Shown: positions 53,597-60,768 of the stretch, piece after piece
Position numbering within the stretch: the stretch's first letter is position 1
How the letters are laid out: every line of letters starts with the position of its first letter
Source: Candidatus Endomicrobiellum siamense
GTDB taxonomy: Bacteria > Elusimicrobiota > Endomicrobiia > Endomicrobiales > Endomicrobiaceae
DNA: 60,768 nucleotides
Reading direction: 5' to 3'
Assembly: GCA_031268145.1 (NCBI GenBank)
Contig: JAIRXS010000035.1
Location: forward strand, 1 to 60,768
Notes under the pieces: model-generated
The model's input: the letters and a program-made list of their open reading frames with translations, nothing else
What the model was told of the DNA's origin: nothing
Databases searched by the model: none
Program-made: the position numbers and the translations under genes

Positions 53597-55752
53597 CTCA
53601 TTTTCTCCAATGCTCTTTTGGCTTCCATCTTGTCAGGATTATAACTAAGAGATTTCCTTAAAAGTTCCGAAGCCTTATTAAAATTTCCCTTACTATAAAA
53701 ACGCATACCTTCTTCATAGACTACTTGCGCAATCTCTTCTGAAATTCTTTTATATTCAAATGAAGCAAGTGAATTTTCTTTATTATATTGCAAAGCTTTT
53801 TTATATTCCTTTAAAGCTTGCTCAAAATTATTTTTCTTTGAAAATTTAAGACCTTCTTTATAATACATATCAGATAAATCATAACTTAATGTTGCAATTT
53901 GTTCTTGGGATTTTTTAGAATAATCTGAAAAAGAATACTCATCTGCAATTCCTTTGCTTATTTCAAAGTATTTCATTGCATTGATAAAGTCACGTTCTTG
54001 AGAATATTTTAAAGCCTTATCAAAATTATGTTCTAGCTCTTTCATCATTTTATTTTGTAAGATTATTGACCTTCTATTTTTTTCATAACGCTTGATTTCT
54101 TGAGAACTATTTTTAGCTTTATCTATCAAATCTCTCACATCTCTTCTCTGCGGACTAGCAATAAAAACAGCTTCAAAATATATTATTGATTCTTCATATT
54201 TACCTTCTTCAAACAATTCTATACCTTTTTTGTATAATTCTTGGATTTTGCCAGCAACAACTTTTGAAAGCTGGTTATCTATATTTGCTATAAGATTTTG
54301 AGCAGATTTATTTTTTGAATCTATATTTAAAATAAAACCTAAAGATTCTCTAGCATGCACTAGATCCCCTTTTTTATAAAATTTTTGAGATCTATTCCAT
54401 AAATATTCTATTCTTGCTCTGTTTTTATTTCTTTCCATTTCGAGCTTAACTTGATTTGAATATTCATCTGATTGTTCCAATCCTTTTTTTGCAAGTAAGC
54501 TTCCTGGATCCATATCTAAAACTTTATTGAAATTTCTCTTTGCTTTTACTATATCACCTTTTTTTAAAGCATTGTTAGCTTTTTGCATATACCCGTTAAT
54601 AATTTTGGCATTATATAAATCAACATTTGAAAGCTTGTCATTAATTTTTCTTAAATACATTTGCGATTTTACATGTCCTGGATAAACAGAAAGAATATCG
54701 CCAAACGCTTTTCTCGCCGCTATGTAATCTTCTTCATTATATAAATTGACAGCTTCTCTAAAATGATTTTGCATATAATAATCGTAAGCTGTTCTCTCTG
54801 AGCTAAACCCACCTAAAGCTAAACTTAAAGTTACACTGTGAGTACCTCCAAGTTTACTTTGTGGAGTATACGAATAATCTAAATTTAGATTCTGAAAATC
54901 TACACCAAAACCAAATCTTGCGTCCGTGTCAAAAGAATCTTCAGTAAGTTTTAAACCAGCTCTCAAATCTAAAAAATAAATTGGTTCAAAAGATGCACCT
55001 ATAGAGAAAAAATCTCCTGAAAAAAGCTGGTTGTTATAATCTAAGGTCACTTTGAAATTATAAAAATCATCTTCTTGATATGCAAGACCAACTGCTAAAC
55101 ACTGAGGCAAATCGAATTCTTCACTTAAAAATTTAAGTTTAGTACCAAAATTTTTTAAAACTACACCTAAATAAAAATTATCTATTTTAGAAAGGCTTAA
55201 AACTGTACCGACATCAAGTGCTACTGCTTCTGTTTCATAAGAACACAAAGCGCTTCTTATAACTTTTAAATTGACTCCTACGCCCCCGTAAAAAAATTCT
55301 ATAGGGACTGTCTTTTTTAAATCTACTGAATAATTTAAAATAAATCCTAAATCGTTTGAAGTCTCTTCTTTTATCGGGTTTCCAAGACTGTCCACATAAT
55401 TTATATCTCCATACCCTGCATACATAGCAGACAATCCAATATTACCAATTGCCGTAGGAAATTGAGCGCCTATATAATTATACTGTATGCTTGAAAATAT
55501 TGATGTATTATTTACAGAGGCAATAACTCTATAACTGCCTATACTAACAGCTGGGTTTAAAACAACAGCGGTAGGGTTGCCCGATAAAAGAGCACAACCG
55601 CTATCCCCCATCGCAATAGTAACAGGATTTGGATTATATGCTAAGATCTGACCTGACACAGAGCCTGCTGCTGCGGCCAAACAACAACATGGATAATATG
55701 TAAGAAGAAATATTAAAAGGAATATAGAAGTTATTTTTTTGCAAATTTTCAA
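53593..55752 (-). CDS. PorV-like outer-membrane barrel fused to TPR repeats
   Basis: 719 aa. Signal peptide to about residue 28. Residues ~30-320 have a UPF0164/PorV-type start (TIAMGDSGCALLSGNPTAVV, LNPAVSIGSYR) and barrel strands (GLSAMYAGYGDINY, FGFGVDFQNLNLDYSY). From ~325 there are about eight TPR-like units (AVNLYNEEDYIAARKAFGDI, GIELFEEGKYEESIIYFEAV, GMRFYSKGNFNKASELLRKS). PorV shuttles cargo in type IX secretion; the fused TPR would lie in the periplasm. Coupled to the small sorting-domain gene. GAGG lies 12 nt before ATG. Confidence 0.78.
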   Translation of the reverse strand: MKICKKITSIFLLIFLLTYYPCCCLAAAAGSVSGQILAYNPNPVTIAMGDSGCALLSGNPTAVVLNPAVSIGSYRVIASVNNTSIFSSIQYNYIGAQFPTAIGNIGLSAMYAGYGDINYVDSLGNPIKEETSNDLGFILNYSVDLKKTVPIEFFYGGVGVNLKVIRSALCSYETEAVALDVGTVLSLSKIDNFYLGVVLKNFGTKLKFLSEEFDLPQCLAVGLAYQEDDFYNFKVTLDYNNQLFSGDFFSIGASFEPIYFLDLRAGLKLTEDSFDTDARFGFGVDFQNLNLDYSYTPQSKLGGTHSVTLSLALGGFSSERTAYDYYMQNHFREAVNLYNEEDYIAARKAFGDILSVYPGHVKSQMYLRKINDKLSNVDLYNAKIINGYMQKANNALKKGDIVKAKRNFNKVLDMDPGSLLAKKGLEQSDEYSNQVKLEMERNKNRARIEYLWNRSQKFYKKGDLVHARESLGFILNIDSKNKSAQNLIANIDNQLSKVVAGKIQELYKKGIELFEEGKYEESIIYFEAVFIASPQRRDVRDLIDKAKNSSQEIKRYEKNRRSIILQNKMMKELEHNFDKALKYSQERDFINAMKYFEISKGIADEYSFSDYSKKSQEQIATLSYDLSDMYYKEGLKFSKKNNFEQALKEYKKALQYNKENSLASFEYKRISEEIAQVVYEEGMRFYSKGNFNKASELLRKSLSYNPDKMEAKRALEKMR

Positions 55753-55789
55753 AGTTAGCCTCTAGTGCAGATACAAAAAAAGAAAAGCT

Positions 55790-56482
55790 TTATTTTTTTG
55801 AGGATGGTATAAACTCAAAGCCTAAACCAAAGACAGTTACGATATGTTTTGACCACGGGCCTAAAATATGACGGAGGTTTTTTATATGTGTGTCAATCGT
55901 TCTGGTGGCAACTACTGCATTGTATTCAAAAACATTTTCTAAAATAACTTCTCTACTTAAAACTACATTAGGGTTAGACATAAGCATATATAGCAGATCA
56001 AATTCTTTTGGGCGTATAGAAATTTGTTTATTATTTAAAGTTACAGTCTTTGAATCTAACAACATTATAATTCCATCATGTTCTATTTTTTTGACTCCTT
56101 CTTTTCTGCGCACTCTACGCAGTAAAGATTTCACTCTTGCGATAAACTCTCTATTGCCAAATGGTTTTGTTATATAATCATCTGCACCATGTTCAAAACC
56201 AAGAACTTTAGACGTTTCTGTAGACTCAACCGTCAACATAATAATTGGAATATTTTTTGTTATAGGATTAGTCCTAAGCATTCTGCTAAGCTCAAGACCT
56301 CCGACACTAGGCATTCTAATATCAATAACCGCAAGATCAGGCTTTGATTTTAAAATTCTCTTATAACCCTCATCTGTATCTTTACAAGTAATAACCATGA
56401 AACCTTCATCTTCAAGAACCTTCTTAAGCAAAGTCGTTAAAGCAGCATCATCATCAACAATAATTATTTTACTTTCTATCAT
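55790..56482 (-). CDS. OmpR-family response regulator, orphan
   Basis: 230 aa. Receiver domain with acidic D10-D11-D12 and phospho-acceptor D54 (AVIDIRMP), followed by a winged-helix output domain (RPKEFDLLYMLMSNPNVVLS, TRTIDTHIKNLRHIL). No histidine kinase in the window. It lies 37 bp upstream of the PorV-like gene on the same strand, so it may control that surface locus. GAGG precedes ATG. Confidence 0.92.
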   Translation of the reverse strand: MIESKIIIVDDDAALTTLLKKVLEDEGFMVITCKDTDEGYKRILKSKPDLAVIDIRMPSVGGLELSRMLRTNPITKNIPIIMLTVESTETSKVLGFEHGADDYITKPFGNREFIARVKSLLRRVRRKEGVKKIEHDGIIMLLDSKTVTLNNKQISIRPKEFDLLYMLMSNPNVVLSREVILENVFEYNAVVATRTIDTHIKNLRHILGPWSKHIVTVFGLGFEFIPSSKK

Positions 56483-56549
56483 TATTGATAACTCCTCAGA
56501 AGATATTATGCTTTAGATTAACATAAATTAAAGTAAGATACTTCATAAC

Positions 56550-56587
56550 TTTACTGCTCTGCCAAAACTTTTTGGCAGAGCAGTAAA
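56550..56587. repeat. 18-bp perfect hairpin after the two-TM protein gene
   Basis: tttactgctctgccaaaa (56550-56567) and ttttggcagagcagtaaa (56570-56587) form an uninterrupted 18-bp stem with a 2-base centre. It lies 6 bp after the stop of the 56594 gene on the minus strand. No U-run follows in either direction, so it is either a non-canonical terminator, an RNA-stability element or a palindromic binding site. Confidence 0.6.
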
Positions 56588-56593
56588 AACCTA

Positions 56594-56881
56594 TTATTCT
56601 TTTACTTCTAAGGAAACTACAATGCTACTATTAAACTTTGCAACAACAAAATTATAAAGCCATGCTACAATTATAGCACCAACCGCCATAATAACTGTGT
56701 AGAGAACAACAAAAACTGCCCAAGATAGTAATCTTGCTCCAAATCCAAGACCTGCAGCTAAATCTGTAGGGAAAAAGAAAAATGTAAATAAACCAATGGT
56801 TGCTCCAAGGATTGCAAATACAATAGGAAAAACTTTAAGAACTGAGGAAACTTGAACTTTCTTTACACCGTAAAGAGACAT
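56594..56881 (-). CDS. Small two-TM membrane protein
   Basis: 95 aa. Two hydrophobic segments (residues ~15-40 and ~50-75) separated by a Gly-rich loop, ending ALYN-type sequence AWLYNFVVAKFNSSIVVSLE, which resembles a common small membrane protein family (DUF3566-like) with a YNLVAKWVGG-type end. Function unknown. GGGGG lies 5 nt before ATG. Between fba and the response regulator. Confidence 0.7.
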   Translation of the reverse strand: MSLYGVKKVQVSSVLKVFPIVFAILGATIGLFTFFFFPTDLAAGLGFGARLLSWAVFVVLYTVIMAVGAIIVAWLYNFVVAKFNSSIVVSLEVKE

Positions 56882-56973
56882 TTTATCCCCCTTATGTTTT
56901 ATTACACGCTAAACTACATGGACAAATTGTAATAGAATATTTTTTTCTTGTCAAACTTAATAATACAAATTTT

Positions 56974-57969
56974 TTACTTTAAAGCATACCCCTTTTTCAT
57001 ATCGTCAAGAGTTTTTGGAGTATAATCACCGGCATGTCCTGCAGTTTTAAAAGCTTTCATTTTAGAGATTATAAGATTTGTTAAAGCCATTCTTGCTGGT
57101 CCCAAATAATCCCTAGGATCAAACTTTTCTGGAGTTTCGGTAAAGACCTTTCTTATAGCTGCCGTAATTGCAAGTCTGCCATCAGTATCAACATTAATTT
57201 TCGATACGCCAAGTGTTATTGCTTCTTGTAAACTTTCCATTGGCACACCAGTAGCACCTGGCATTTTACCACCATATTTATTAACTTCTTCTATTAATTC
57301 TTTTGGAACTGAAGATGCTCCATGTAGTACGATAGGGATACTTATTAAAGACCTAATCTCTTTTAAAACATCAAAAGCAAGATTTGCCGCGCCTTTAAAC
57401 TTATATGCCCCGTGAGATGTCCCTATAGCAATAGCTAATGAATCAACACCTGTTTCATCTACAAACTTTTTAGCTTCTTGAGGATCTGTTAAATGAATTT
57501 TCCCTGAACCTACACCGTCTTCTATACCCCCGAGAGTACCGATTTCAGCTTCAACAGAAACGCCTCTTGCGTGAGAGTACTCCACAACTGAACGTGTAAC
57601 TTTTACATTATATTCATAAGTTGAAGCTGTCTTGCCATCTTCCATTAAAGAGCCATCTATCATAACAGAAGAGAAACCCAAGTCTATAGCTTTTATAACA
57701 GACTCTAAAGAGTTCCCATGATCCAAATGCATCGCAACAGGGATTTCAGGATTTTCTATAACTGCTGCTTTCATTAAATAGCCTAGATACGTAAAATTAG
57801 AATACTTTAAAGCCCCTCTACTTGCTTGGATAATCACAGGCGACTTTGTCTCTTTTGCAGCAGCCATAATAGCCTGAATTTGTTCCATATTGTTTACATT
57901 GTAAGCACCTACACCATAACCGCTTTTTTTTGCTTCTTCTAAAATTTGTTTACCTGGTACTAACGCCAT
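56974..57969 (-). CDS. fba: Fructose-bisphosphate aldolase, class II
   Basis: 331 aa. Zinc ligands in VAMHLDHGNSLE, EAEIGTLGG, AIGTSHGAY and PIVLHGASS; substrate block KINVDTDGRLAITAAIRKVF. Splits fructose-1,6-bisphosphate in glycolysis. AAGGAGG lies 4 nt before ATG. It follows accA by 18 bp in reverse order: accA is upstream of fba? On the minus strand accA (58995-57988) reads first and fba second, with an 18-bp gap. Confidence 0.95.
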   Translation of the reverse strand: MALVPGKQILEEAKKSGYGVGAYNVNNMEQIQAIMAAAKETKSPVIIQASRGALKYSNFTYLGYLMKAAVIENPEIPVAMHLDHGNSLESVIKAIDLGFSSVMIDGSLMEDGKTASTYEYNVKVTRSVVEYSHARGVSVEAEIGTLGGIEDGVGSGKIHLTDPQEAKKFVDETGVDSLAIAIGTSHGAYKFKGAANLAFDVLKEIRSLISIPIVLHGASSVPKELIEEVNKYGGKMPGATGVPMESLQEAITLGVSKINVDTDGRLAITAAIRKVFTETPEKFDPRDYLGPARMALTNLIISKMKAFKTAGHAGDYTPKTLDDMKKGYALK

Positions 57970-57987
57970 TTTGCCTCCTTTATTTCT

Positions 57988-58995
57988 TTAAAGTCTTTTT
58001 TTTTTTTTTTTGGGGTATTTGTTTTTAACTACTTTTTTAGGTTTATCTTCGTAGATCCCCATATTTCTAAATTTTAAATATCTTTCTTCAACAATTTTTC
58101 TTTTTGGCATAGTTTCATAAATTGCAAGATACTTATTTAAAGACGTTTTTATATTTAATGCGGTTTTTTCGTAATCATAATGAGCACCTCCTAAAGGCTC
58201 TTTTATAATTTCGTCTATAACCTTTAAGCTCAATAAATCCTTTGCAGTTAATTTCATCGCAGAAGCCGCTTGAGAAGCTTTTGAACCATCTCTTAAAAGT
58301 ATTGCAGCACAGCCTTCTGGAGAAATAACAGAATAATACGCATTCTCTAAACATAAAACTATATTTGAAACACCTATCCCTAGAGCACCACCTGATCCTC
58401 CCTCACCTATAACTACACTTATTATAGGCACTTTTAAATCAGACATATCTCTTAAATTTCTAGCTATGGCTTCAGCTTGACCTCTTTCTTCCGCTGCAAT
58501 ACCTGGGTAAGCTCCAGCAGTATCTATAAAAGTTATGATAGGCCTATTAAACTTCTCAGCTATTTTCATAATTCGCATTGCCTTTCTATACCCTTCAGGA
58601 TGGGCCATGCCAAAATTTCTATCCATGTTTTCTTCTAAAGTTCTACCTTTTTGATGCCCTATTACTACAACAGATTTTCCATTTATTGAAGCTATACCAC
58701 ATAAAATTGCTTTATCATCACCAAAAACTCTATCACCAGAAAGCTCAATAAAATCTTCAAAGATAAAATTTACATAATCTGTAAAATATGGCCTCTGAGG
58801 ATGCCTTGCAATTTGCACCCTTTGCCAAGCAGATAAAGAATTATAAATCTTTTGTTTCAATTCGTTTTTTGTCTTTTCTAAATCTTTAATTTGGTCAGAT
58901 AAATCTATGTCTCCATTCTGTACAGCCTTTTTTAACGCCTCTATTTTTTTATCCATGTCCACTATAGGATTTTCAAAATCAAAAGTTATTTCCAT
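57988..58995 (-). CDS. accA: Acetyl-CoA carboxylase carboxyltransferase subunit alpha
   Basis: 335 aa. Family blocks [58 protein letters not shown] and [17 protein letters not shown] are intact. Partner of AccD (23935). The last codons run through 16 consecutive A's on the minus strand (57996-58011 as T's), giving a Lys-rich tail [10 protein letters not shown] and a stop. Such a tract is prone to slippage, but only the last few residues would change. GAGG precedes ATG. Confidence 0.96.
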   Translation of the reverse strand: MEITFDFENPIVDMDKKIEALKKAVQNGDIDLSDQIKDLEKTKNELKQKIYNSLSAWQRVQIARHPQRPYFTDYVNFIFEDFIELSGDRVFGDDKAILCGIASINGKSVVVIGHQKGRTLEENMDRNFGMAHPEGYRKAMRIMKIAEKFNRPIITFIDTAGAYPGIAAEERGQAEAIARNLRDMSDLKVPIISVVIGEGGSGGALGIGVSNIVLCLENAYYSVISPEGCAAILLRDGSKASQAASAMKLTAKDLLSLKVIDEIIKEPLGGAHYDYEKTALNIKTSLNKYLAIYETMPKRKIVEERYLKFRNMGIYEDKPKKVVKNKYPKKKKKRL

Positions 58996-59036
58996 TTGTC
59001 CTCACTAATCTTGTAAATGCTACTTAAAAAGTCTAT

Positions 59037-59750
59037 TCAAAACTTCCCAGAATAAGTTACCCTTAAAATTCTTTCATTTGCAATCCTTGTTATTGTAGTA
59101 TCGTCTTTGCCAAAACAATCTCTTACAATACAGTCCACATCAAAATATTCAGTCAAGGATAATTTCAGTCCACAATTAAGCCTTGCATTTGGAAAATAAT
59201 CTATATTGTCATATTCTGTCATAAAATACACAACTTCGTTAAAAAGGGGAAATATTGTATTTATAAATCCATAAACCTTAACTACAGAAAAATCATTGAC
59301 ATTAGCTCCAACATTTAACATAAATCCGTCAAAAATAAGCTCTCTGCCTAACACAACATATAGACCTCTTGCCTTTTGAACAAAGCCACTTTTTAAACTA
59401 GTATCAACAAAATAGCCTTGGCCACTATAACCTATAGCAATACCTGGCAAAGTCATACTTCCTTCATAAATTTCAAATTTAATATTTAACGTAGGTATAG
59501 CAGCTTTAATATTGTTATCACTAATAAGTCTATCTATTTCCCAAAACATTCCTATATCCAAAGGTTTAAAAACGCCAAAATCAATATTAGCAATCACATT
59601 ACCATTAGAAAAACATCTAAACCAAAAATCATAAGAGCCATAATTCAATAATCCATGCGTAGGGGTATCTATTACATATGTTTTTGCAGCAAAAGAAAAA
59701 ACTGGAAAAATAAAAACTACTAAAAATAAACTTACTATGTTTTTTAACAT
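59037..59750 (-). CDS. Predicted outer-membrane beta-barrel protein
   Basis: 237 aa, no named family. Signal peptide (LKNIVSLFLVVFIFPVFSFA) followed by about ten alternating strands (FWFRCFSNGNVIANIDFGVF, GIAIGYSGQGYFVD, GFMLNVGANVND, RLNCGLKLSLTEYFDVD) and a C-terminal Phe (YSGKF), as in YjbH-/porin-like barrels. ATG 59750 with GGAG 7 nt upstream is preferred over a start at 59792. It follows the shikimate-kinase remnant; terminates 41 bp before accA. Confidence 0.65.
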   Translation of the reverse strand: MLKNIVSLFLVVFIFPVFSFAAKTYVIDTPTHGLLNYGSYDFWFRCFSNGNVIANIDFGVFKPLDIGMFWEIDRLISDNNIKAAIPTLNIKFEIYEGSMTLPGIAIGYSGQGYFVDTSLKSGFVQKARGLYVVLGRELIFDGFMLNVGANVNDFSVVKVYGFINTIFPLFNEVVYFMTEYDNIDYFPNARLNCGLKLSLTEYFDVDCIVRDCFGKDDTTITRIANERILRVTYSGKF

Positions 59751-59933
59751 TAACAAACTCCAAAATATTTTGCCTGATATACAGACAAACAATCATATCT
59801 GCATTTAAAGACAATCTACGTCCGCTTAGAAAATTACGCGTTAACTTATATCTACTAGCAAGTATAAATATCTTTGCAGCCTCTCATGCTAGTATATATA
59901 GTATCACATATTAATTGTATATATCAACGTCTG

Positions 59934-60146
59934 TCAAATAAAAATAAGGGCATTTAATCTGTCTATAAATCCTAAAACAACCTCGTGTACAGAAAGACCA
60001 TCTATATTAAAAGACAAATCACAATTTGCATACGCTTCTTTTCTAATATGTAAAAATTCTTTTATTTTAGCTAAAGGATTTTTACACATCAAAAGAGGAC
60101 TTAAAAGTTGTTCGACATTACTAGGCAGATCATATGGAGACATCAA
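59934..60146 (-). pseudogene. Shikimate kinase C-terminal remnant
   Basis: Residues read SPLLMCKNPLAKIKEFLHIR, then KEAYANCDLSFNIDGLSVHE, which follows the lid and C-terminal helix of AroK. The P-loop, the shikimate-binding DR and roughly the first 110 residues are absent. No ribosome site is seen. It is a decayed fragment, unless the frame starts at 60146 as an independent short peptide. Confidence 0.6.
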
Positions 60147-60154
60147 ATTTTCAA

Positions 60155-60286
60155 AATTTTATAATCTTTATTTTCTATCGATAAAGCTATGAGTGAACCT
60201 AATGTTTTTTGATACCTAATGCCAGGAATTTTTTTACTACTATAATATCTTCATTCTCATAAATTACTTCTATTGTCTCTTTCATA
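60155..60286 (-). pseudogene. Frameshifted small-gene remnant
   Basis: On the minus strand ATG near 60286 reads MKETIEVIYENEDIIVV, then stops after KKFLALGIKKH. One frame over it continues IPGIRYQKTLGSLIALSIEN to a stop near 60155. The start resembles DUF104-type antitoxins (xIIEVIYENG), but the match is too short to be firm. It may be a broken gene with a shift in an A-run. Confidence 0.3.
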
Positions 60287-60301
60287 CAATATAATACTAC
60301 T

Positions 60302-60768
60302 TCACTTTTGTATAGCGATTTTTCTAATTTGATTTTTACCGGAATCTGTTTTTATACTTATAAAATATATTCCAGGGGCTACTTTACTCCCATTTTCATT
60401 TCTCAGATCCCACCTAAGTGTCTTCCTGTTTAACTCTTCTTGCAGTTCCAATATACTAAAATTTCTTACAAACTCACCATTTATATTATATATCCTAGCT
60501 TCTAACCTTGACACATCTTGCGAAAAATTTGCTATTTTTACATAACTATCTACACTAAGTGATACTGGATTTGGACATATTAAAATATTTTTATTTTCAG
60601 GATCTACTAGCACTGGAGGGTTTGGTTTTGGTGGGATCGATGGTGACCAGTCTGTATCTGCATCTAAATATAATCTCCCATGCCCAAACATATTATTAAC
60701 ACTTCCTCCCATTTGTATAACATGCTTTGTTGTTAAAATTCTTTTAACTTCTTCTGGCTTTGTTAAAT
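60302..60768 (-). CDS. Subtilisin-like protease C-terminus with T9SS-type sorting domain, partial
   Basis: The open frame runs to the window edge, so the N-terminus is outside. It begins LTKPEEVKRILTTKHVIQMG and reads NNMFGHGRLYLDADTDW, the closing helix and GxGRL-type end of an S8 subtilase. A Pro-rich linker (SIPPKPNPPVLVDP) leads to the sorting domain: ILICPNPVSLS, IYNINGEFVRNF, GSKVAPGIYFISI and KIAIQK. The domain matches that of the 53255 protein in order and spacing. Probably an exported surface protease. Confidence 0.75.
   Translation of the reverse strand, partial: LTKPEEVKRILTTKHVIQMGGSVNNMFGHGRLYLDADTDWSPSIPPKPNPPVLVDPENKNILICPNPVSLSVDSYVKIANFSQDVSRLEARIYNINGEFVRNFSILELQEELNRKTLRWDLRNENGSKVAPGIYFISIKTDSGKNQIRKIAIQK

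Noticed and set aside
1-60768. CRISPR arrays, rRNA genes, intact transposases
   Set aside because: No regularly spaced repeats, rRNA motifs or transposase signatures were seen on either strand.

Overview
The window is a low-GC chromosome segment from a diderm (Gram-negative-type) bacterium. LptD, KdsD, an MlaEFD lipid-transport set, O-antigen-ligase and WecA-type enzymes, a lipoprotein and several predicted outer-membrane barrels show the two-membrane envelope. The very AT-rich composition, several decaying genes and the gene content are consistent with an Elusimicrobiota/Endomicrobium-like lineage. That placement is an inference from gene style, not from a marker search.

Layout. 1-3316: an accessory island at the 3' side of tRNA-Pro, with a DUF4143 ATPase fragment, a frameshifted metallo-beta-lactamase-fold gene, a broken MmcQ/YjbR gene, an intact DUF4143 ATPase and a truncated acetyltransferase. 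3475-13101: rdgB-valS, a divergent SDR / ketoacyl synthase / BioF-type cassette, an M20 amidohydrolase, mtaB and rsmE. 13331-18467: HIT, rpsU, NIF3-like, dnaG, rpoD (macromolecular-synthesis cluster). 18481-29061: an HEXXH protein, an NlpE-like lipoprotein, suhB-nth, a degenerate TrpF-like protein, kdsD-accD-folC-ROK kinase-lptD. 29101-31742: a second tRNA-linked island (tRNA-Ser) with a DUF4143 fragment, an intact DUF4143 ATPase and a broken hexapeptide acetyltransferase. 31807-41274: a long co-directional run with coaD, a pseudopilin-like protein, a prepilin peptidase, O-antigen ligase, a YbhN-like flippase-type protein, WecA-type transferase, FAD oxidoreductase, DUF4912, a GH57 branching enzyme and a degenerate HD-GYP protein. 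41427-50044 (minus): radA, mlaD-mlaF-mlaE, alr, dnaB, rplI, rpsR, ssb, rpsF. 50305-60768 (minus): a surface/secretion region with an 878-aa secreted protein, a PorV-like barrel-TPR protein overlapping a stand-alone sorting-type (FlgD/T9SS CTD-like) domain, an orphan response regulator, fba, accA, a barrel protein, a shikimate-kinase remnant and the C-terminal end of a subtilisin-like protease carrying the same kind of sorting domain.

The most interesting signals are: a type IX-like secretion signature outside the Bacteroidetes group; an MlaD whose C-terminal half looks like an outer-membrane barrel (a trans-envelope lipid bridge); the SDR-KAS-BioF cassette with a symmetrical divergent promoter; two parallel tRNA-linked islands with operator-controlled DUF4143 ATPases; and three otherwise well-formed proteins with substitutions at catalytic or ligand positions (HD-GYP, TrpF-like, Nth).
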